Below are positions 1 through 6,163 of a stretch of DNA of 7,037 nucleotides, one piece after another (within the stretch, counting starts at the first letter, position 1; each line of letters begins with the position of its first letter). Below the pieces are notes generated by a model that did not search any database, was not told the origin of the DNA, and saw nothing but the letters and a program-made list of their open reading frames with translations. The stretch is from assembly GCA_030607635.1 (NCBI GenBank), contig JAUWJP010000089.1:1-7037 (forward strand), given 5' to 3'. The position numbers were made by a program, and so were the translations under genes. The DNA comes from Candidatus Aminicenantota bacterium (GTDB taxonomy: Bacteria > Acidobacteriota > Aminicenantia > Aminicenantales > Aminicenantaceae).

Positions 1-23
1 ATATGGGGTTTTGAATTTTCTTG

Positions 24-53
24 TGTAGGGGCTTGATTCATCAAGCCCCTACA
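24..53. repeat. Palindromic repeat, GGGCTTGAT family, copy 1
   Basis: A 13-base arm (24-36) and its exact complement (41-53) surround a 4-base TTCA centre, giving a strong potential hairpin. The same core returns at 6681-6710 and 6771-6800, in the opposite orientation, so this is a dispersed element and not a private terminator. It lies downstream of the DUF2007 gene's stop codon, so on that transcript it could protect or end the 3' end. There is no U-run after the stem on the minus strand, so it is not a classical intrinsic terminator. Confidence 0.85.
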
Positions 54-67
54 ATCAATATTGATTG
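52..67. repeat. Perfect 16-base palindrome next to repeat copy 1
   Basis: CAATCAAT is followed directly by its complement ATTGATTG, with no spacer. It abuts the larger palindrome at 24-53 and sits 14 bases downstream of the DUF2007 stop codon. It could be a protein-binding site, the edge of the repeat element, or chance in A+T-rich DNA. No function can be assigned. Confidence 0.5.
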
Positions 68-81
68 CCTGAGCTATCCCC

Positions 82-333
82 TCATTTGTTTTTGAGCAGC
101 TTTTTAGCAAGGGCAAAGTCTTTTTTAGAGACAAGAATTTTTACCTCTCCCAGGCCATCCGCGGAAAAGGGATGGACAGATTGAACCACTTTTCCTCTAA
201 GAAGGCAGGAAATTCCGTTGCTTTCGAGAAAACTTTTAATCACATCAGCTTCTACCGGGCCCCAGACTGTATGAACTTCCTTTAGCCCTAAATCTTCTTC
301 TGATATTTTCTCTTTTTCTTTTATTTTATCCAT
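82..333 (-). CDS. DUF2007 domain protein (putative signal-transducing protein)
   Basis: This small soluble protein of 83 residues matches the DUF2007 pattern as I know it. It opens with a hydrophilic, lysine- and glutamate-rich stretch (1-15). The domain follows at about 18-80: a strand (KEVHTVWG), a helix with the typical EADVIKSFLESNGI signature (28-41), a strand with LLRGK (44-48), a loop with GLGEVKILV (60-68) and a final helix (71-81). DUF2007 is a ferredoxin-like fold often annotated as a putative prokaryotic signal-transducing protein; its biochemical role is not established. It is the last minus-strand gene in the window, 113 bases after the Nudix gene, and a GCAAT-bounded repeat lies between them. 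No clear Shine-Dalgarno sequence precedes ATG 333; GGGA lies 5 bases upstream. A four-codon ORF starting ATG ACA ends just before it and is probably meaningless. Confidence 0.8.
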   Translation of the reverse strand: MDKIKEKEKISEEDLGLKEVHTVWGPVEADVIKSFLESNGISCLLRGKVVQSVHPFSADGLGEVKILVSKKDFALAKKLLKNK

Positions 334-396
334 TTTTCCCGTTTTTTATTCCTTTGTCATTAAAACCGAAAGATCGGGCAATAACATGGAATATAT

Positions 397-430
397 CATT
401 GCGAGCGACCAAAGAGAGCGTGGCAATCTT
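397..430 (+). repeat. GCAAT-bounded dispersed repeat, copy 1
   Basis: The element opens with CATTGCGAGCG and closes with GCGTGGCAATCT, so imperfect inverted ends (ATTGC at 398-402, GCAAT at 423-427) frame a G+C-richer middle. It fills much of the 113-base gap between the Nudix and DUF2007 genes. A related copy in the opposite orientation is at 3606-3644, and the similarity continues a few bases past GCAATCT into an ATA-AA tail. From memory, repeats opening with CATTGCGAGCGA and closing with GCAATCT are widespread in bacterial intergenic DNA. Confidence 0.7.
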
Positions 431-446
431 ATAGAACAAGAATGTA

Positions 447-869
447 TTAATAATAATTATTTTTTTGTTTGAAATAGTCAGCTAATATCTTTTGATGGTC
501 GAAGGCAAGAGGAAAATTAATTTCCTCCTCGGTGAATATCCCGATATCCTGGGCATCATCCTGAGCTTTTGGCCTTCCCTGAGCCGTGGCTACATATACT
601 GTTGAAATTGTATGCTTCCGGGGGTCGCGCTTCGGGTCTGAATAGGTATGGAACTGGCTTTTTAGTTTGATATCAAGAGATGTTTCTTCCTTAGCCTCTC
701 GAACAGCTGCTTCTTCTAAGGATTCACCGTAGTCAACAAATCCTCCTGCCAGGGCCCAACCATGAGGAGGATTTTTTCTTTTAATAAGAATAATCCCTTC
801 CTGTCCGTTCTCTCTTTCGATTTCGATGATTATATCTACTGTGGGGATTGGGCACTTGTATTTTTTCAT
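447..869 (-). CDS. Nudix hydrolase, ADP-ribose pyrophosphatase-like
   Basis: This single-domain Nudix protein of 140 residues would hydrolyse a nucleoside diphosphate linked to another group, using Mg2+ or Mn2+. The Nudix box is clear: Gly43, Glu49, then Arg57-Glu58 and Glu61-Glu62, as in GX5EX7REUXEEXGU. The usual glycine near its end is Ser64. The motif SDPKRDPRKHTIS (77-89), after the box, recalls ADP-ribose pyrophosphatases of the archaeal and bacterial NudF-like group, which makes ADP-ribose the best substrate guess; the specificity is not proven. The ATG at 869 gives MKKYKCPIPTVDIII, a typical family beginning, although no good Shine-Dalgarno sequence precedes it. The gene lies 82 bases downstream of fbp on the same strand and is probably read through from it. 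There is no signal peptide, so it is cytosolic. Confidence 0.87.
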   Translation of the reverse strand: MKKYKCPIPTVDIIIEIERENGQEGIILIKRKNPPHGWALAGGFVDYGESLEEAAVREAKEETSLDIKLKSQFHTYSDPKRDPRKHTISTVYVATAQGRPKAQDDAQDIGIFTEEEINFPLAFDHQKILADYFKQKNNYY

Positions 870-951
870 GATGATTCTAATTAGATTTATATTGCTGAGG
901 ACCTTTAGAGAAATACGACCGTTTGGAGCGAATTACAGTTTCAGAGCTTTT

Positions 952-2052
952 TTAATCTTGAATCTTGAATTTCTTTTCCAGCTTTTCTAACTTCTCGACA
1001 ATGCCTCCGTATTCAAGCTCGCTGTAAGGAAGCATCGCTGCTCCAGAGAAACCTTGCCGTCTTATGGCAGTTGCTTTTTCAGATACCTGATCTCTCACAT
1101 AATCCCAGTAAGGATGATCAAAGACATCAGCAGGTTCTGTAAGCTTTCCTTCTTTGACACAAAAAGCTGCTCCTGTGACGACTGGAGGCCCGTCAAAAAA
1201 GGAGATGGTTGCATTCTGCTTACAGGGCATGAGAGGTCCGATGTGACTTCCTCTCATAAAGCCGGCTACATAGTGACCGATTTGATAAGGAGCCAGCACC
1301 TCTCCAGTTGCGGGGAATTCTCCCTGAACACGGCATAAAGCCACCGGATCATCTTTTCCAGTATATTTTCCAGCGTTGTTGTGGAGGCGTGTTGTGGAAA
1401 TAGCTGCAGCCTGATTTCCAGTGTTCCGGGAGTAGATACTATGGATGACATATCTTTCATTATCCCGGAGTAAAGCTGCGATATCGTAAATTTCTTCAGG
1501 AGCGTTGAGTTCAACAATTTTATCCTTTTCAGTGTGTTCGACATCGATAATATGGAAAGTGAATCCGTCACTCATCTTAGGGCTTAAAATTAGCCCTGCG
1601 CAGTACATGGGATCAACAAAGCCTAAGTAGAAAGGAAGATTGTAGGCACCAGGATCAGTTTTATCAGCGGCAAAAAAGAGGAAGGGCTCGTTGGGCCGCT
1701 CTTCAAATTCCATCTCGGCAACAGCTGGGCCCATTCCTTTTATATTTCCGCTGAAGGCGTCTTTCAACAAATCCTGTCCTGCCCCATAAAGTCCTTGTTT
1801 TTTGGCAACCTCAGTCCCGGAAATAAATGCGTCCCAGGCCATTTTATGTATTTTTTCATCCGAGACGCCTCTCTCATGAGTGCATAAGATTGCGATATCG
1901 TCTCCAGTATGACTTGTGAAGAAATCAATAATAAGATTCTTGCCGTTCTCCTTAACAAAGTTTTTGACTTCATCAAGAAGGGCCTGGCTGGGTGTTATAT
2001 GACCGCCGATGCTGCCTATGTCTGCTTTTATGACACTAAGGGTGATTTTCAT
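952..2052 (-). CDS. fbp: Fructose-1,6-bisphosphate aldolase/phosphatase (class V, archaeal type)
   Basis: This bifunctional gluconeogenic enzyme joins dihydroxyacetone phosphate and glyceraldehyde 3-phosphate to fructose 1,6-bisphosphate, then removes the 1-phosphate to give fructose 6-phosphate. The 366 residues fit the usual family length. Residues expected from the archaeal crystal structures are present: Asp11 and His18 near the N-terminus, the Asp51-Asp52 pair in SHTGDDIAIL, Gln93, Asp130-Lys131 and the YTGKDD block. Within that block Tyr230 and Lys233 match the catalytic tyrosine and Schiff-base lysine (Tyr229/Lys232 in archaeal numbering, from memory), followed by Asp234-Asp235. The C-terminal tail is lysine- and glutamate-rich. 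The start is firm: GAGGAGGT at 2057-2064 sits just upstream, and a sigma70-type promoter lies at 2095-2123. The class is known from archaea and deep-branching bacteria. It is cytosolic, and the Nudix gene follows. Confidence 0.95.
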   Translation of the reverse strand: MKITLSVIKADIGSIGGHITPSQALLDEVKNFVKENGKNLIIDFFTSHTGDDIAILCTHERGVSDEKIHKMAWDAFISGTEVAKKQGLYGAGQDLLKDAFSGNIKGMGPAVAEMEFEERPNEPFLFFAADKTDPGAYNLPFYLGFVDPMYCAGLILSPKMSDGFTFHIIDVEHTEKDKIVELNAPEEIYDIAALLRDNERYVIHSIYSRNTGNQAAAISTTRLHNNAGKYTGKDDPVALCRVQGEFPATGEVLAPYQIGHYVAGFMRGSHIGPLMPCKQNATISFFDGPPVVTGAAFCVKEGKLTEPADVFDHPYWDYVRDQVSEKATAIRRQGFSGAAMLPYSELEYGGIVEKLEKLEKKFKIQD

Positions 2053-2094
2053 TGAAACCTCCTCGAAGGCATGTATTTTTTTGGGGGAAAAATC

Positions 2095-2123
2095 ATTCTA
2101 ATTTTTTGCTCCTCAAAAGTCAA
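2095..2123 (-). promoter_or_regulatory. Sigma70-type promoter for fbp
   Basis: Read on the minus strand, TTGACT (2118-2123) is followed after exactly 17 bases by TAGAAT (2095-2100). Each hexamer is one or two bases from consensus. Transcription would begin near 2088, leaving a leader of about 36 bases that holds the strong Shine-Dalgarno sequence GAGGAGGT (2057-2064). The promoter lies between the end of the M23 gene and fbp, so fbp can be expressed independently of the upstream genes. Confidence 0.65.
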
Positions 2124-2137
2124 CAATAAGCGGGAAT

Positions 2138-2158
2138 AAGTGGGGTCAGACGCCACTT
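2138..2158. repeat. REP-like palindrome with GGGGTCAG core
   Basis: AAGTGG (2138-2143) pairs with CCACTT (2153-2158) around a core that reads GGTCAGACG. It lies 7 bases downstream of the M23 stop codon and just upstream of the fbp promoter, and could act as a 3'-end hairpin for the M23 transcript. The GGGG(T/A)CAG core is shared with the palindrome at 6021-6045. From memory, similar sequences accompany REP-associated tyrosine transposases (RAYT, IS200-like) in many bacteria; no such transposase is in this window. Confidence 0.6.
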
Positions 2159-2165
2159 GGATGAG

Positions 2166-3461
2166 TTATAGGGTAAAAGAATTACTGAAACATGATAATA
2201 TGATCAGAGGGGCCTCGAAACAAAGACAATGAATCTCGGCTTTCTCCTTAAAATCATCCAAAAACTCTGCTCTCAGGGGTTTTACGGGTTCGGGATTGAA
2301 GAGCAGGGGATTGATGTATCTTCCGTCTTTCTTGATTCTGTAGTCCAGATGGGGGCCGGTCGACTCACCCGATGAACCCACATACCCGATTTCCTGCCCT
2401 CCCTTAACTTTCTTCCCCTTTCTTATTCCTGCTGCATAACTTCTAAGATGGAGGTACATGGTTTCATACCTGTTTTTATGACGGATTCTGATCATGCGGC
2501 CTGAAGCTCCGCTCCTCCCGGCAAAAGTGACGGTTCCGTCCGCAGTCACCTGGACCGGGGTTCCGATGCTAGCTGCATAATCCACTCCGTAGTGGGGGCG
2601 GTAGACCTTGCGAATCGGATGCAGTCTCCTATGGCTGAAGCGGGAAGTGATTCGGCTATACCTTATCGGAGATTTCAGGAATTCCTTCCTTAAAGATTCG
2701 CCTTCAAGATCGAAATAATCCGAGTCTTTAGTGTCAGGGTAGGCGTAGCGGAAAGCCAGGAATTTATTGCCTTGATTGACAAATTCTGCAGCTAGAATAT
2801 TTTCGTAGCCGACAAATTCGCCGTTGAGATATTTCTTCTCGAATATGATTTTGAACGAGTCGCCGCGGCGAAGATCAGCATAAAAATCGATATCCCAGGC
2901 AAAAAGTTCAGCAAGGTTAAGAGCCAGGATAACTCCCTCGTTTTTATCTCTTACGGCAAAGATGAGATTCTCCTCGATGATTCCCCAGATCGCCTTGACC
3001 CTTATATCATAGGGAGTTTTTTTTATTTCAGCTCCATAGGGGCCCTCTTTTTTCTGGATATGAAGATAATTTTCCTCATCGATATCGTACTCCAGGGAAA
3101 AGAGATCTCCCTGTGGAGAGGAAAAAATTCTCAGCTCTTGGCCAGCTCTTATTTTGGCCAGATCATAGACAGGCTTTACATCTTTTATTAATGCATGTAT
3201 TTCTGTGGGGGAGAGATTGTAGGGCTTCAAAATATCTGTCAGGGTCATTCCTCTTCGGATGACTTCTTTTTTTTCTTCCAAAGGCGGGAGGACAAAAGAA
3301 ACTTCTTGTTGAGCAGCATCTTTTTCCTCTTCGAACAAAGGTTTTTCCTTATGCAGGAAGGTCAGGATAATGAATAGCGAGAAAGAGAGGAATATAAATA
3401 ATAAAAGATGTATGCGCTGAGTTTCCCTTTTTTTTCTATATGTCTTTATCTTGACTTGCAT
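2166..3461 (-). CDS. Membrane-anchored M23 family peptidase (Csd3/MepM-like), altered zinc motif
   Basis: This 431-residue envelope protein resembles the MepM/Csd3 group of murein DD-endopeptidases. A basic N-terminus (1-18) precedes one hydrophobic segment (19-36), so it is probably an inner-membrane anchor or uncleaved signal facing the periplasm. Residues 66-112 resemble a LysM-like or Csd3 first N-terminal domain (MTLTDILKPYNLS, then AGQELRI). Residues about 145-265 resemble the Csd3 second N-terminal domain (LRRGDSFKIIFEKKYLNG). The M23 fold covers about 268-390: His290 and Asp294 in HYGVDYA are zinc ligands, and His338 lies in YLHL. The final motif is GPHLDYRI, so His371 is kept but the canonical second histidine of HxH is Asp373. 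The enzyme may bind zinc through aspartate or be a non-catalytic activator. The start ATG 3461 has no clear Shine-Dalgarno but is supported by the promoter at 3498-3526 and by the lack of another start before residue 72. Confidence 0.88.
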   Translation of the reverse strand: MQVKIKTYRKKRETQRIHLLLFIFLSFSLFIILTFLHKEKPLFEEEKDAAQQEVSFVLPPLEEKKEVIRRGMTLTDILKPYNLSPTEIHALIKDVKPVYDLAKIRAGQELRIFSSPQGDLFSLEYDIDEENYLHIQKKEGPYGAEIKKTPYDIRVKAIWGIIEENLIFAVRDKNEGVILALNLAELFAWDIDFYADLRRGDSFKIIFEKKYLNGEFVGYENILAAEFVNQGNKFLAFRYAYPDTKDSDYFDLEGESLRKEFLKSPIRYSRITSRFSHRRLHPIRKVYRPHYGVDYAASIGTPVQVTADGTVTFAGRSGASGRMIRIRHKNRYETMYLHLRSYAAGIRKGKKVKGGQEIGYVGSSGESTGPHLDYRIKKDGRYINPLLFNPEPVKPLRAEFLDDFKEKAEIHCLCFEAPLIILSCFSNSFTL

Positions 3462-3497
3462 GAAGCATTATTATTTTGGAGGAAGCCCTAAATAAGA

Positions 3498-3526
3498 AAA
3501 ATAGTTTATTTCGCCCCTTTAGTCAA
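3498..3526 (-). promoter_or_regulatory. Sigma70-type promoter for the M23 gene
   Basis: On the minus strand TTGACT (3521-3526) is followed after 17 bases by TATTTT (3498-3503). Transcription would start near 3491, about 30 bases upstream of the ATG at 3461. The -35 box lies inside the left inverted repeat of the element at 3515-3660, so the element appears to contribute part of this promoter. Confidence 0.5.
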
Positions 3527-3660
3527 CATTGGGATTGCCCGTATTACTTTAAGCAGAGTATCAGCTGACAAACAAACACCTAGTGTGGCAGGTAGCTCAA
3601 TAGTTTTTATGAGATTGCTTCGCCCCTGCGGCGCACGCAATGACAAATGTTGCTAAAGGG
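3515..3660. mobile_element. Candidate MITE-like element, 146 bp with inverted ends
   Basis: The left end CCCTTTAGTCAACATT (3515-3530) and the right end AATGTTGCTAAAGGG (3646-3660) are complementary except for one extra base on the left. The interior has no coding potential and carries the GCAAT-bounded repeat near its right end. It fills most of the gap between the AGCS and M23 genes. I see no clear target-site duplication, and no second copy within the window, so mobility is a guess from structure alone. It could also be a remnant of a repeat cluster. Confidence 0.4.
3606..3644 (-). repeat. GCAAT-bounded dispersed repeat, copy 2
   Basis: Read on the minus strand it begins GTCATTGCGTGCG and ends GCGAAGCAATCTCATAAAA, matching the copy at 397-430 at both ends, with a different G+C-rich middle. 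The ATTGC and GCAAT ends lie 23 bases apart outer to inner, close to the spacing in copy 1. It is nested in the inverted-repeat segment 3515-3660, downstream of the AGCS gene. Confidence 0.7.
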
Positions 3661-3670
3661 ATAAGCTATA

Positions 3671-5041
3671 TCAATAATTTTTATTTTTATCGGTGTCCAA
3701 TTTTTTTAAATAGCTTTTTACCAACATAAGCGCCAGTCCGGACAATCCTACCAGGCCGATTAGGTTTGTAAAAGCCATCATTCCATTGAATATATCACCG
3801 ATAGACCAGGCCTCCTCAACCTTCATCACAGCTCCGGAGAAAATGACGAGGCAAAAAATCCAGCGGAATGGTTTCTTTATCCATGTGCCCAGGAGATATT
3901 TAAAGGAAATTTCTCCGTAATAAGGAACTGTAATCAAGCTGGAATATCCGAAAAGAAGAGAGCTAGCAGCCACGATAAGGCCTCCGTATTTAGGCAAGGC
4001 GGCGTTAAAAGCAGCAGCGGTCATCGCTGTGCTGGTGATTCCTGTGTTCCAGACTCCGGTTACAAGAACTGCTAAAGCCGTAAGGGAACAGATAACGATT
4101 GTATCAAGAAAAACATCTAAAGAAGCGATTAATCCTTGCCGTACAGGTTCGCTGGTTTGGGCGGTGGCATGAAAGACAGCTGCTGTTCCGGTTCCGGCTT
4201 CGTTGGAATAAGCGCCTCTGGCCAGGCCGTAACGGATAGCTCGTGCTACAGTCATACCTGCCACTCCTCCTGTGATAGCTGAGGGGTTGAAGGCTCCGAC
4301 AAAAATGAGGTAGAAAGCGTGGGGGAGATGAGAGGCTAAGGCTATTAAGGTAAAAAGGGCACCAAAGATGTACAAGAAGACCATAAAAGGGCTTAAAAAT
4401 GTTGTCACCTTGGCTATAGATTTAATTCCTCCGACGATGACCAGCCAGGTCAGAACAGCCAAGCCGAGGCCAGAAATCCACGGTTCTAATCCCAATTGTG
4501 TCTTTAAAGCCAGGGCTATTGAGTTGGATTGAATGGAAGTGGTTGCAAAAAGAGGCTTACAGCCCATAAAGAAAGCATAAATGCCTGCCAGCCAAGGGAG
4601 TTTCAACCCATATCTTATGTAGTACATGGGACCACCCGCCACTGAGCCATCTGGAGTAATCCTCTTAAATTTCTGCCCCAGGACAGCTTCAACAAGCTTT
4701 GTGGCCATGCCGACGAAGGCAAGGAGCCACATCCAGAAAACTGCTCCGGGACCGCCCATGGCGATTGCTGTGCAGACTCCAGCAATATTTCCGTTTCCAA
4801 CCGTGCAGGCCAGAGAGGTGGTCAAGGCCTGGAAAGGGGTAATATCGCCCTTGCGCTCCTTTGCGGTTTCCCCAAAATCTCTTTTCCCAAGACCAAAGCG
4901 AAAAGACAGTCGCAGACGGCGAATCTGGACAAAGCGCAGGCGGATGGTTAGAAAAAATCCTACTCCTAAGAGGAGGATAACTGTCTGAGGGCCCCAGACT
5001 ATGGCGGCCAGGAAGCGGATTGATCGCTCAAAAAAGTCCAT
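3671..5041 (-). CDS. Sodium:alanine/glycine symporter, AGCS family
   Basis: This inner-membrane carrier of 456 residues, the usual family length, should import alanine or glycine with Na+. About eleven hydrophobic segments are visible, beginning at residues 12-34. Family motifs are intact: VGNGNIAGV (81-89), lining the substrate site in AGCS structures; GGPGAVFWMW (96-105), the classic signature; KLVEAVLGQK (115-124); GGPMYYI (136-142); and RGAYSNEAGTGTAA (275-288), followed by VFLDTIVICSLTAL (310-323). The C-terminus is short and basic, and cytoplasmic. The start ATG 5041 gives MDFFERSIRFLAAIVWGP, a typical family beginning; only a weak AGGA or GAGA lies upstream, and no convincing promoter was found. 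The small membrane protein ends 88 bases upstream, so co-transcription is possible. Substrate choice between alanine, glycine and other small amino acids cannot be read from the sequence. Confidence 0.95.
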   Translation of the reverse strand: MDFFERSIRFLAAIVWGPQTVILLLGVGFFLTIRLRFVQIRRLRLSFRFGLGKRDFGETAKERKGDITPFQALTTSLACTVGNGNIAGVCTAIAMGGPGAVFWMWLLAFVGMATKLVEAVLGQKFKRITPDGSVAGGPMYYIRYGLKLPWLAGIYAFFMGCKPLFATTSIQSNSIALALKTQLGLEPWISGLGLAVLTWLVIVGGIKSIAKVTTFLSPFMVFLYIFGALFTLIALASHLPHAFYLIFVGAFNPSAITGGVAGMTVARAIRYGLARGAYSNEAGTGTAAVFHATAQTSEPVRQGLIASLDVFLDTIVICSLTALAVLVTGVWNTGITSTAMTAAAFNAALPKYGGLIVAASSLLFGYSSLITVPYYGEISFKYLLGTWIKKPFRWIFCLVIFSGAVMKVEEAWSIGDIFNGMMAFTNLIGLVGLSGLALMLVKSYLKKLDTDKNKNY

Positions 5042-5129
5042 ATCTCTTTTTCCTATTTCAACTCTTTTTTATATTTTCCTGATTCATCCGAGAAAGCAAA
5101 AAAAACTGGTATAGAGGATTAGTTTCCTT

Positions 5130-5327
5130 TTAAGTCTTTTTTTTCTTCTTTTTTCTTTGGATTTCCTTTTTTACAGCAGGATGGAGCATGAAAAAGTACC
5201 AAGAGCCCAAAAGAACAATAAGAATGATGAATCTGGAAACATCTCCTTGAATGAGAGAGTAGACAGCATAAACAAAAATAGCAAGGAGAGCAAAAAGGTG
5301 AAAGAAGGTGAATATCCAGTCGAACAT
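5130..5327 (-). CDS. Small two-helix membrane protein with polylysine tail
   Basis: I do not recognise this 65-residue protein. It has two hydrophobic segments (about 4-26 and 32-49) joined by a short loop (QGDVSR), then a basic tail, EIQRKKKKKKT. The positive-inside rule predicts both ends in the cytoplasm with a tiny outside loop. The ATG at 5327 is the only ordinary start in the open frame, and it has no Shine-Dalgarno sequence. It begins 54 bases after the cyclophilin stop codon on the same strand, so translation may depend on that transcript. A palindrome (5343-5356) lies in the gap. The long hydrophobic stretches with conserved-looking polar ends favour a real gene, but the opposite strand is also open here, so some doubt remains. 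The lysine tail is encoded by A-runs of up to eight bases that could allow slippage. Confidence 0.65.
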   Translation of the reverse strand: MFDWIFTFFHLFALLAIFVYAVYSLIQGDVSRFIILIVLLGSWYFFMLHPAVKKEIQRKKKKKKT

Positions 5328-5342
5328 TGCAGTCAGGAGAAG

Positions 5343-5356
5343 TTCGAAGCTTCGAA
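5343..5356. repeat. Perfect 14-base palindrome between two genes
   Basis: TTCGAAG is followed directly by CTTCGAA, between the cyclophilin stop codon and the start of the small membrane protein. With no spacer it would form only a short hairpin, so a DNA-binding site is as likely as an RNA structure. It could also be chance. Confidence 0.45.
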
Positions 5357-5381
5357 AATGACGGGATTATCAGCCAAAAAG

Positions 5382-5969
5382 CTAATCGTTTTCCACTCCG
5401 CGGATGGAGATAATGGTTATGGTTTCCCTCGGAACATTCGCCCGGCCGCTTTTTGTCATTATTGCAACGTTAGCTATGGCATCAACGACGTCCATGCCAT
5501 TTATAACTTTTCCGAAGACAGCATACCCGTATCCTTCAGGAGTGTTGTCTCTGTGATCCAGACCAGGATTGTCCGCATGATTTATGAAGAACTGGCAAGT
5601 GGCACTGTCTTTGTCAGGCATCCGAGCCATGGCAATCGTTCCTCTTTTGTTTTTTAGCTTATTCGCAGCTTCGTTCTTTATGGCAGGCTTGGCCGGTTTT
5701 GATTTAAAATCCGGGGTAAGTCCGCCACCCTGAATCATGAATCCTTTCATCACCCGGTGAAATATCGTTCCATCATAGAATTTCTCATCCACGTAGGAGA
5801 AAAAATTCTTGACAGTTATGGGTGTTTTATCTGGATAGAGTTCGATGGTTATGTCTCCCATGCTTGTTTTCATGATTACTTTTGGATTGGTCTTGTTAGC
5901 TTGGATTGTTGTTGCAAAGGCCATGAGCACCCCCAATATTGAAATGATTAAAAAAAGCTTTTTAAACAT
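5382..5969 (-). CDS. Periplasmic peptidyl-prolyl cis-trans isomerase, cyclophilin type
   Basis: This cyclophilin of 195 residues speeds cis-trans isomerisation of peptide bonds before proline and probably helps proteins fold in the periplasm, as E. coli PpiA does. A signal peptide is visible: MFKK, a hydrophobic core (5-21) and a likely cleavage after IQA (residue 24), with no lipobox cysteine. The cyclophilin domain (about 30-192) starts with VIMKTSMGDITIELYPD and holds the signature FHRVMKGFMIQGGG (70-83). Arg72 is the catalytic arginine equivalent, with Phe77, Met78 and Gln80 in the pocket. CQFFINHAD (125-133) and YGYAVFGKVINGMDVVD (147-163) follow as expected. The start is well supported by AAGGAGG (5975-5981), five bases before the ATG. 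A weak TTGATT-17-CATCAT promoter lies just upstream, but its leader would be only about 11 bases. The next gene on this strand is the 65-residue membrane protein. Confidence 0.95.
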   Translation of the reverse strand: MFKKLFLIISILGVLMAFATTIQANKTNPKVIMKTSMGDITIELYPDKTPITVKNFFSYVDEKFYDGTIFHRVMKGFMIQGGGLTPDFKSKPAKPAIKNEAANKLKNKRGTIAMARMPDKDSATCQFFINHADNPGLDHRDNTPEGYGYAVFGKVINGMDVVDAIANVAIMTKSGRANVPRETITIISIRGVEND

Positions 5970-6020
5970 GAGATCCTCCTTAATGATGTTTTACAGAATT
6001 GGCGAAATCAAGATATCATA

Positions 6021-6045
6021 AAAAAAGGGGACAGGCTACTTTTTT
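6021..6045. repeat. REP-like palindrome with GGGGACAG core
   Basis: AAAAAAG (6021-6027) pairs with CTTTTTT (6039-6045) around GGGACAGGCTA. It lies between the divergent cyclophilin and zinc-ribbon genes. It resembles 2138-2158 in having short arms around a GGGG(T/A)CAG core. It marks the left boundary of the accessory segment 5970-6822. On the plus strand the stem is followed by U-rich sequence, so weak termination activity is possible. Confidence 0.6.
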
Positions 6046-6091
6046 ATTAAAAAAGGCATTTAGTAGAAAACTCCATACATAATGTGTGTCC

Positions 6092-6120
6092 TTGAGTTAT
6101 CATTTCCATTTATATATAAT
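6092..6120 (+). promoter_or_regulatory. Sigma70-type promoter for the zinc-ribbon gene
   Basis: TTGAGT (6092-6097), a 17-base spacer and a consensus TATAAT (6115-6120) form a good promoter. A second TATAAT is at 6128-6133 but lacks a good -35. Transcription would start near 6127, giving a leader of about 37 bases that contains the ribosome-binding site GAGGTGG (6153-6159). Confidence 0.65.
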
Positions 6121-6163
6121 GATTGCATATAATTAAATAAGTTTCAGTCGGCGAGGTGGAAAA

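Noticed and set aside
365..376. A short hairpin, CCGA/TCGG, ahead of the DUF2007 gene.
   Set aside because: A four-base stem is expected by chance, and it has no U-run or other support.
870..951. A terminator or separate promoter between fbp and the Nudix gene.
   Set aside because: A TATAAA can be seen upstream of the Nudix start but it has no acceptable -35 at 16-18 bases, and no stem followed by a U-run was found.
1266..1571. A second minus-strand frame of 101 codons inside fbp.
   Set aside because: It is an alternate-frame shadow of a protein whose own frame carries all catalytic residues.
4626..4988. A 120-codon plus-strand open frame.
   Set aside because: It is antisense to the strongly conserved part of the AGCS symporter and has a low-complexity arginine-rich product.
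5042..5129. A promoter for the AGCS gene.
   Set aside because: A TATAAA is present on the minus strand, but the best TTG-type -35 is about 20 bases away, so the call would be weak.
5157..5657. A 166-codon open frame on the plus strand.
   Set aside because: It is antisense to the cyclophilin and the small membrane protein. The cyclophilin is certain, and the plus-strand product has no family-like features.
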